A stretch of DNA of 62,481 bases from positions 1 through 62,481 of the forward strand of contig CAMCUB010000003.1 in assembly GCA_945878845.1 (NCBI GenBank), read 5' to 3'. The notes below the pieces were generated by a model. It saw only the letters and a program-made list of their open reading frames with translations, ran no database searches and was not told the DNA's origin. Position 1 is the first letter of the stretch; the number at the start of each line of letters is the position of its first letter. Below, piece after piece: positions 55,260 through 62,481 of this stretch. The translations under genes and the position numbers were made by a program. This stretch comes from Erythrobacter sanguineus (GTDB taxonomy: Bacteria > Pseudomonadota > Alphaproteobacteria > Sphingomonadales > Sphingomonadaceae).

Positions 55260-55757
55260 TCAGTCGAGCCGTCTCGTGAGATAGCGGACGGATTTCCCCT
55301 CGGTGAAAGTCATCGATCCCGCCTCCGCAAATCCCATCGCCGCGTGGAACGCGTCAGAGCCGGGATTGGGCGGCGTGGAATTGACTTCGCAGGTCACCAG
55401 ACTGTGGCCGGCCTCACGTGCCAGATCAAACAGCTGTTCATAAAGTTGCCGGGCCAGTCCCAGCCCTCGCGCTTGTTCGCCGACAATGATCCGGTCGATA
55501 TAGACGAAGCGCTCAAGCCGCTCCCTGAACCACAGGAAATTGGGGCTGTCGTAATCGGCGCTCTGGTCGAAAGTCAGCAGGAGGGCTTTGGCCTCCGGCA
55601 CATGCAGCGCCGCAAATGCGCTCGCCACCATATGTTCGATCCGCGCAGGTTCGAGCCAGGATGTTTCCACCGCGTTGCCGTTGTTCAAAGCCAAAAGAGC
55701 GTCGCGCAGCCCGGGGGTGCGAACGAGAGTTTCGGGGTCGAGCGTGAGCCCGATCAT
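55260..55757 (-). CDS. GNAT acetyltransferase overlapping atpC
   Basis: A 165-residue acetyltransferase. The acetyl-CoA motif reads [20 protein letters not shown] and the C-terminal strand has [17 protein letters not shown]. Its ATG overlaps the atpC stop as ATGA (55754-55757), so it is translated as part of the F1 ATP synthase operon, though no functional link is known. Substrate is unknown. Confidence 0.88.
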   Translation of the reverse strand: MIGLTLDPETLVRTPGLRDALLALNNGNAVETSWLEPARIEHMVASAFAALHVPEAKALLLTFDQSADYDSPNFLWFRERLERFVYIDRIIVGEQARGLGLARQLYEQLFDLAREAGHSLVTCEVNSTPPNPGSDAFHAAMGFAEAGSMTFTEGKSVRYLTRRLD

Positions 55758-56011
55758 CCCTCCACGTGTTCGGCCAGGATGGTGAGGCCCTTCTCGCCCA
55801 CCTCGGCAAAGCCGCCGCGCACCTGGATGATCTCAGGCGCCGCACCATCCTTGGCGAAGATCTGCACCGCGCCGTCACGGATCGTGCTCATGAAGGGCGC
55901 ATGGCCTTCGAGCACGCCGAATTCGCCCTCGGTGCCGGGGACAACCACCATGTGGACCTCTTCCGAGCGGACAAGCTTGGCGGGGGTGACGAGTTCGAAG
56001 TGGAGGGGCAT
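55754..56011 (-). CDS. atpC: F1 ATP synthase epsilon subunit, short form
   Basis: An 85-residue protein covering only the N-terminal beta-sandwich of the epsilon subunit ([20 protein letters not shown], then [14 protein letters not shown]). It ends at VEG where E. coli and mitochondrial homologues continue with two C-terminal helices that inhibit ATP hydrolysis. The lack of these helices removes the known epsilon-type brake. The gene is downstream of atpD with a 143-base gap that carries the three-hairpin repeat. Confidence 0.93.
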   Translation of the reverse strand: MPLHFELVTPAKLVRSEEVHMVVVPGTEGEFGVLEGHAPFMSTIRDGAVQIFAKDGAAPEIIQVRGGFAEVGEKGLTILAEHVEG

Positions 56012-56026
56012 TGTCTTGATCCTTCC

Positions 56027-56145
56027 GCCCTCCTCTTGAGAGGAGGGCCGCGAGACTTGGTGAGCGCAGCGAGCCTAGTCGCAGCGGGGTGGTGCCAGCG
56101 GCGCTCGCCACCACCCCCTGACCCCCTCCTCTGAAGAGGAGGGGG
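56027..56145. repeat. Three-hairpin REP-like element between atpD and atpC
   Basis: Within 119 bases lie GCCCTCCTC-TTGA-GAGGAGGGC (56027-56048), GGGGTGGTG (56086-56094) paired with CACCACCCC (56109-56117), and CCCCCTCCTC-TGAA-GAGGAGGGGG (56122-56145). Each is a perfect stem. The outer two share the CCTC-GAGG core. Similar elements occur between genes in sphingomonad genomes (from memory). Located inside an essential operon, it must be tolerated or even used in mRNA processing. Confidence 0.85.
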
Positions 56146-56154
56146 AGGGTGATC

Positions 56155-57630
<1,476 letters not shown>

Positions 57631-58500
57631 TTAGAGCGCTTCGGCGCCAGCGATGATTTCGATGAGTTCGGTGGTGATCGCGGCCTGGCGGCTGCGGTTG
57701 TACTGGATGGTGAGCTTCTGAATCAGATCGCCCGCGTTGCGCGTAGCGTTGTCCATCGCGGTCATCGAGGCGCCCTGTTCCGAGGCTTCCCGCTCGAGCA
57801 GCGCGCCAAACAGCTGGGTGCGCACATAGCGCGGCAGCAGTTCCTCGAGGATTTCCTCCTCGCTGGGCTCGTAATCGACCACCGATCCGGTGTCTTCGGC
57901 CACGGTGGGCGCGGGGACGGGGATCAGCTGGTTCACCGTCGGGTCCTGCGCCAGCGCCGACTTGAAGGTCGGGTAGATCAGGTGCGCGATATCGAACTGG
58001 CCGGCGTCGAACATCGCGATCAGCTCATCGGCAATGGCTTCGGCCTCGGTGAAGCCCGGGGTCTTGACGGTGCTGGTGTCGAACCCTGCGCCGATCAGGC
58101 TCGGGTACTCGCGCTTCAGCGGCGCGCGGCCCTTCTTGCCGACGAGGTAGAATTCGACCTTCTTGCCCGCAGCCTGCAATTCGCGCGCCTTGGCCTTGGC
58201 GGCCTTGACGAGGTTTGAGTTGAGACCGCCGCACAGGCCCTTGTCGGTGTTGACCACCACGAGCAGGTGCTTGGCATCGGCGCCTGTGCCGGCCAGCAGC
58301 TTGGGCGCGGCCGAACCGGACACCTTGCCAGCCAGCGAGGCCATCACCGCAGAGAGCCGCGTGGCATAGGGCCGCCCGGCCTCGGCCGCAGCCTGAGCAC
58401 GGCGCAGCTTGGCCGCTGCGACCATCTGCTTGGCCTTGGTGATCTTCTGGGTCGACTTGACCGAGTTGATCCGGCCCTTGAGTTCCTTGAGCGATGGCAC
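57631..58500 (-). CDS. atpG: F1 ATP synthase subunit gamma
   Basis: A 289-residue central-stalk subunit. The N-terminal helix [20 protein letters not shown] and the C-terminal helix [21 protein letters not shown] segment (here [19 protein letters not shown]) form the rotating coiled coil. It starts 12 bases after atpA stops and ends 21 bases before atpD. Normal length. Confidence 0.97.
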   Translation of the reverse strand: MPSLKELKGRINSVKSTQKITKAKQMVAAAKLRRAQAAAEAGRPYATRLSAVMASLAGKVSGSAAPKLLAGTGADAKHLLVVVNTDKGLCGGLNSNLVKAAKAKARELQAAGKKVEFYLVGKKGRAPLKREYPSLIGAGFDTSTVKTPGFTEAEAIADELIAMFDAGQFDIAHLIYPTFKSALAQDPTVNQLIPVPAPTVAEDTGSVVDYEPSEEEILEELLPRYVRTQLFGALLEREASEQGASMTAMDNATRNAGDLIQKLTIQYNRSRQAAITTELIEIIAGAEAL

Positions 58501-58512
58501 TGGCCGGTGTCC

Positions 58513-60045
<1,533 letters not shown>

Positions 60046-60053
60046 TCAGTCCT

Positions 60054-60608
60054 TTAAGCCTGCATGGCCTTGGCGAGCGAGTTGAGACGGGTGCGGATCG
60101 AGGCATCAATGCGCTGCGATCCGATGGTGACGACGAGGCCGCCGAGCAGGTCGGGATCGACCGAGGCGGTGAGCATGACGGTGCGCCCTTCGCGCGCCGT
60201 CAGCTTGGTCTTGAGAGCGGCGACCTGCTCATCGCTCAGCGGGTGGGCGCTGGTGACGGTCGCGGTCACTTCGCCGCGCTGGGCCGCGGCAATCGCGCGG
60301 AAGGCGGCGATGATCGCGGGCAGCTTGCCGAGACGGCGGTTAGCGGCAAGCACGCCAAGGAAATTGATGGTGAGCGGGCTGAGCTTCAGCTTCTTGGCCA
60401 CCGCCGCCATCGCAGCGCCCTGAGCGGCGCGGGCGAGCTCGGGGTTGGTGGTGAGCGCAGCGAGATCGGCCGATTCGGCGAGCGCAGAGCCCAGCGTGCC
60501 GAGGTCCTTCTCGACCGCGGTCACTTTGCCGTTTTCGGCAGCGAGATCGAACAGGGCCGAGGCATAGCGTCCAGCCAAGCTAGCCTTGATACCGGCGGAA
60601 ATGTCCAC
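60054..60608 (-). CDS. atpH: F1 ATP synthase subunit delta
   Basis: A 184-residue subunit linking F1 to the peripheral stalk. I placed the start at GTG 60608, giving [20 protein letters not shown] and the usual length; the frame stays open upstream to 60728. The C-terminal [20 protein letters not shown] is the family signature. It heads the atpHAGDC operon; the F0 genes lie elsewhere, as usual in alphaproteobacteria. The promoter should be within 60609-60776. Confidence 0.94.
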   Translation of the reverse strand: MDISAGIKASLAGRYASALFDLAAENGKVTAVEKDLGTLGSALAESADLAALTTNPELARAAQGAAMAAVAKKLKLSPLTINFLGVLAANRRLGKLPAIIAAFRAIAAAQRGEVTATVTSAHPLSDEQVAALKTKLTAREGRTVMLTASVDPDLLGGLVVTIGSQRIDASIRTRLNSLAKAMQA

Positions 60609-60776
60609 GCGCGTGCAATCCTCTTGCGAAGCTTCAAAGGAAATATGCTTGGGCCTCGGGATCAGGGCACGCACAAGGGTGCCCCGCAAGGTTGGCGCGC
60701 GCCTAGCAATTGATTCCGGTTCCTGCAAGCCGCGAGGGGGAGGAATTGTGCAGGTGCGAAGCTGGGAGGGGTCGGC

Positions 60777-61364
60777 CTAGCCTGCGCAGCCGCTCGAAGA
60801 TGACGGCGCGTTCACCGGCTCGCCCTTCATGATCTTGCGCATGGCGCGGTTCATTGCCGCAGTGGCACGCTTGTTGGAGGCTTCCCAGTCCGCCTTGTCG
60901 TCTCGTTCTGGGGCCTTTCCGTCAGACCCGCGCCAACCCTCCTCGAAATCAAATTCGATCGCCCGCGCTTCCGCAGCGGTGCACAGGCGCGTGCTGAGCG
61001 TCGGGTCGGTCACCCCGTTGGCGTCATAGCCGGTCACCACGCAAACCTCTCCCGCCGCCGTGGCAAAGCAATCGATCTCGGTGGAGACCGGAGCGCAGGC
61101 GGTGGCAGTGCTGCTGGTCGGGGAGCCCGGCACGGCCTCCTTGAATGCTTTCCAGCACTCGCCTTCAGCGCCTTCGCCCTTGTCGCGGGTGCAGGTGCAA
61201 GCAGCGGAAGCGAGGGTCTGGAGGCGGGCGGCCTCAGTCCGAATTGCGGCCTTGCTCGCCTCTTTAAAGGCTTGCCCGCTGGAATAGAGCCATGCGACCC
61301 CGAGCCCACCGATCAACAACACCAGCGCGCCCGCGATCAGCGCCAGCCCCTTCTTCCGGTTCAC
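60777..61364 (-). CDS. Anchored cysteine-containing protein of unknown function
   Basis: A 195-residue protein starting at GTG 61364 with one transmembrane helix (about 7-27, LALIAGALVLLIGGLGVAWL). The exported part contains seven cysteines, including ACTCTRD and CAPVSTEIDCFATAAGEVC, that may form disulfides. The C-terminal end is helical (RATAAMNRAMRKIM). No family recognised. It follows the next gene by 18 bases on the same strand. Confidence 0.75.
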   Translation of the reverse strand: MNRKKGLALIAGALVLLIGGLGVAWLYSSGQAFKEASKAAIRTEAARLQTLASAACTCTRDKGEGAEGECWKAFKEAVPGSPTSSTATACAPVSTEIDCFATAAGEVCVVTGYDANGVTDPTLSTRLCTAAEARAIEFDFEEGWRGSDGKAPERDDKADWEASNKRATAAMNRAMRKIMKGEPVNAPSSSSGCAG

Positions 61365-61382
61365 CTCGCCCCCGCTATAATC

Positions 61383-62390
61383 TCACTTGCGCTTCGGTAG
61401 CGGGTCGGCCGGGCAGGGGACACCCTCTTCGGCGCATTGCTTGTCGTAGGCCGCCGTCACCGTCCGGTAGAGCCGGCTGCTGAAATCGTTGGGCCGCAGC
61501 GAATAGATGCCCTTGAGGTAGGCGCGGTCGAAATCGGTCATTTCGATCGGCGACTTCTTGGGGCCGTCGCGGAACAGGGTCAGCAGCGAGGAGGTGCCGA
61601 GGCTCTCGTAATCGATGTTCCGGCGCGGGTTGCCGAGCAGATAGAGCGCGGCAATGTCGGCGAGCTGGATCGGGTGGACATCGGCGAGCTGCTTGGCGTC
61701 GAACGCCACCACCGCCACATCCTTGGCGATGAAGATGGTCGAGCGCAGCCGCCCGGTCATGGTGGTTCTGGTGACGTTGAGCCCGTCGCCGAAGCTGCCC
61801 GCGCCCGCCAGCGCCGGATCGCCGCTGGAATCTGCGGTGGTCCCGCCGTCATAATTGCGCTCGGACGACTGGCTCCAGGCCACCAGCGGCTTGCCTGCGG
61901 CGAGATCGGCGCGAATGGTGCCGATGGCGACATCGCGGTTCTGCTGCTGGCCGATGAGGCCGAAGCGCTCCTTGATCACTGCCTCGAACATTTTCGGCGG
62001 GTCGGCGGAGATCAGCACCACGGCGTTGGCCTTGCAGCCCTCCTTCGCCTTGGGCAGGCCGACATAGTCCGCCACCGCGTTGATGCGCGCCTCGACCAGG
62101 CGGGCGACCTTGGCATCGACGCCGGTGACGCTGACGCAGACCGGGCCGTGGAACCGCGGAACCGGCTGGTTGAAGGCCTGCGGCTCGGCGAGGACTTCCA
62201 GGTTTTCGTAGATCGCCTGCCCGTCTTCGAGCCGGCGCTCGCCGAGCACCTCGATCTCGTCCACGCGGGGCTCGGCCTCGGCGGGGGGAGGGCTGGCTGG
62301 AGATGGAGCGGGCGCGTCCTGAGCGCTCGCCGCCCCGGCGCCCATGAACAGCATTGCAGCGAGCGTCGCGCGGGTCACCGTCTGTCGCAT
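61383..62390 (-). CDS. Exported protein of unknown function
   Basis: A 335-residue protein with a signal peptide (MRQTVTRATLAAMLFMGAGA, cleavage after ASA), then a proline- and alanine-rich linker (about 25-45). The rest is one domain with GPVCVSVTGVDAKVARLVEA, FHGPV and VALDAKQLADVHPIQLADIA (the last read as VVAFDAKQLADVHPIQ), and LRPNDFSSRLYRTVTAAYDK near the end. I recognise no family. It precedes the anchored cysteine protein, which may act with it. Its start lies about 90 bases from the window edge. Confidence 0.75.
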   Translation of the reverse strand: MRQTVTRATLAAMLFMGAGAASAQDAPAPSPASPPPAEAEPRVDEIEVLGERRLEDGQAIYENLEVLAEPQAFNQPVPRFHGPVCVSVTGVDAKVARLVEARINAVADYVGLPKAKEGCKANAVVLISADPPKMFEAVIKERFGLIGQQQNRDVAIGTIRADLAAGKPLVAWSQSSERNYDGGTTADSSGDPALAGAGSFGDGLNVTRTTMTGRLRSTIFIAKDVAVVAFDAKQLADVHPIQLADIAALYLLGNPRRNIDYESLGTSSLLTLFRDGPKKSPIEMTDFDRAYLKGIYSLRPNDFSSRLYRTVTAAYDKQCAEEGVPCPADPLPKRK

Positions 62391-62481
62391 ATATCTACCT
62401 GTTTTTGCATATTAAAACCGTCCCAAAATTTCGGCCTCGGCCCATGAACGCCAGATGAACCGCGGGCCCGACCGGGGCATG

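Overview
The window is a gene-dense, high-GC bacterial chromosome segment. It most resembles an alphaproteobacterium of the Sphingomonadales, probably Erythrobacteraceae; this is inferred from gene content, not from a database search. The pointers are a circularly permuted two-piece tmRNA whose tag reads ANDNEALAIAA, an F1 ATP synthase operon (atpHAGDC) separated from F0 genes, DUF1153 and DUF2794 proteins, a sphingomonad-type TonB receptor, and short G+C-rich palindromes between genes. I see no prophage, plasmid, insertion sequence, CRISPR array or rRNA. Nearly all of it looks like core genome.

Layout. 1-8.1 kb: the start of a PutP-type symporter, a membrane-anchored repeat protein with eight 48-residue units, TypA/BipA, and a TonB receptor ending in a strong terminator. 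8.1-14.6 kb: two small membrane proteins, a YbbP/YbbA-type ABC exporter divergent from a TesA-like esterase, and RecF. 14.6-15.5 kb: a sigma-54-type promoter, two tandem homologous 37-residue membrane peptides, and a PspC protein. This is the most novel-looking unit in the window. 15.5-19.7 kb: SDR and NUDIX genes, a LemA-TPM-TPM operon, and MscL. 19.7-20.2 kb: paired palindromes and the tmRNA. 20.3-27.5 kb: an acetyltransferase, a small membrane protein, an arginine succinyltransferase cluster (M20 hydrolase, astA, astB), malate synthase G, and a frameshifted peptidase-like pseudogene.

27.5-36.6 kb: the outer-membrane biogenesis cluster lptD-surA-pdxA-rsmA (minus strand), divergent from pepA-DUF2256-membrane protein-holC (plus strand), then a small lipoprotein. 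36.6-44.3 kb: a Tat-exported intradiol dioxygenase-like protein, ndk, a sulfotransferase translationally coupled to a purN-MmcQ/YjbR fusion and purM, then DUF2066-hda-cysE-DUF2794. 44.3-55.8 kb: a secreted unknown, DUF4328, a MaoC/MFE-2-type SDR, gph, glmU, an alpha/beta hydrolase overlapping a tiny HNH protein, a SOUL protein, a SciP-like DUF1153 regulator, a prolyl oligopeptidase, a GT39-like membrane protein and an acetyltransferase. 55.8-62.5 kb: atpC-D-G-A-H with a three-hairpin repeat between atpC and atpD, then two exported or anchored unknowns. The last 90 bases (62391-62481) show no gene I can support.

Many adjacent genes overlap by ATGA or 8-base junctions, so the operons are tightly coupled. 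The most interesting observations are the sigma-54/twin-peptide/PspC unit, an in-frame repeat of the last six LptD codons beyond its stop, the purN fusion, the higher-order duplication inside the repeat protein, and an arginine-succinylation cluster that carries an M20 hydrolase.
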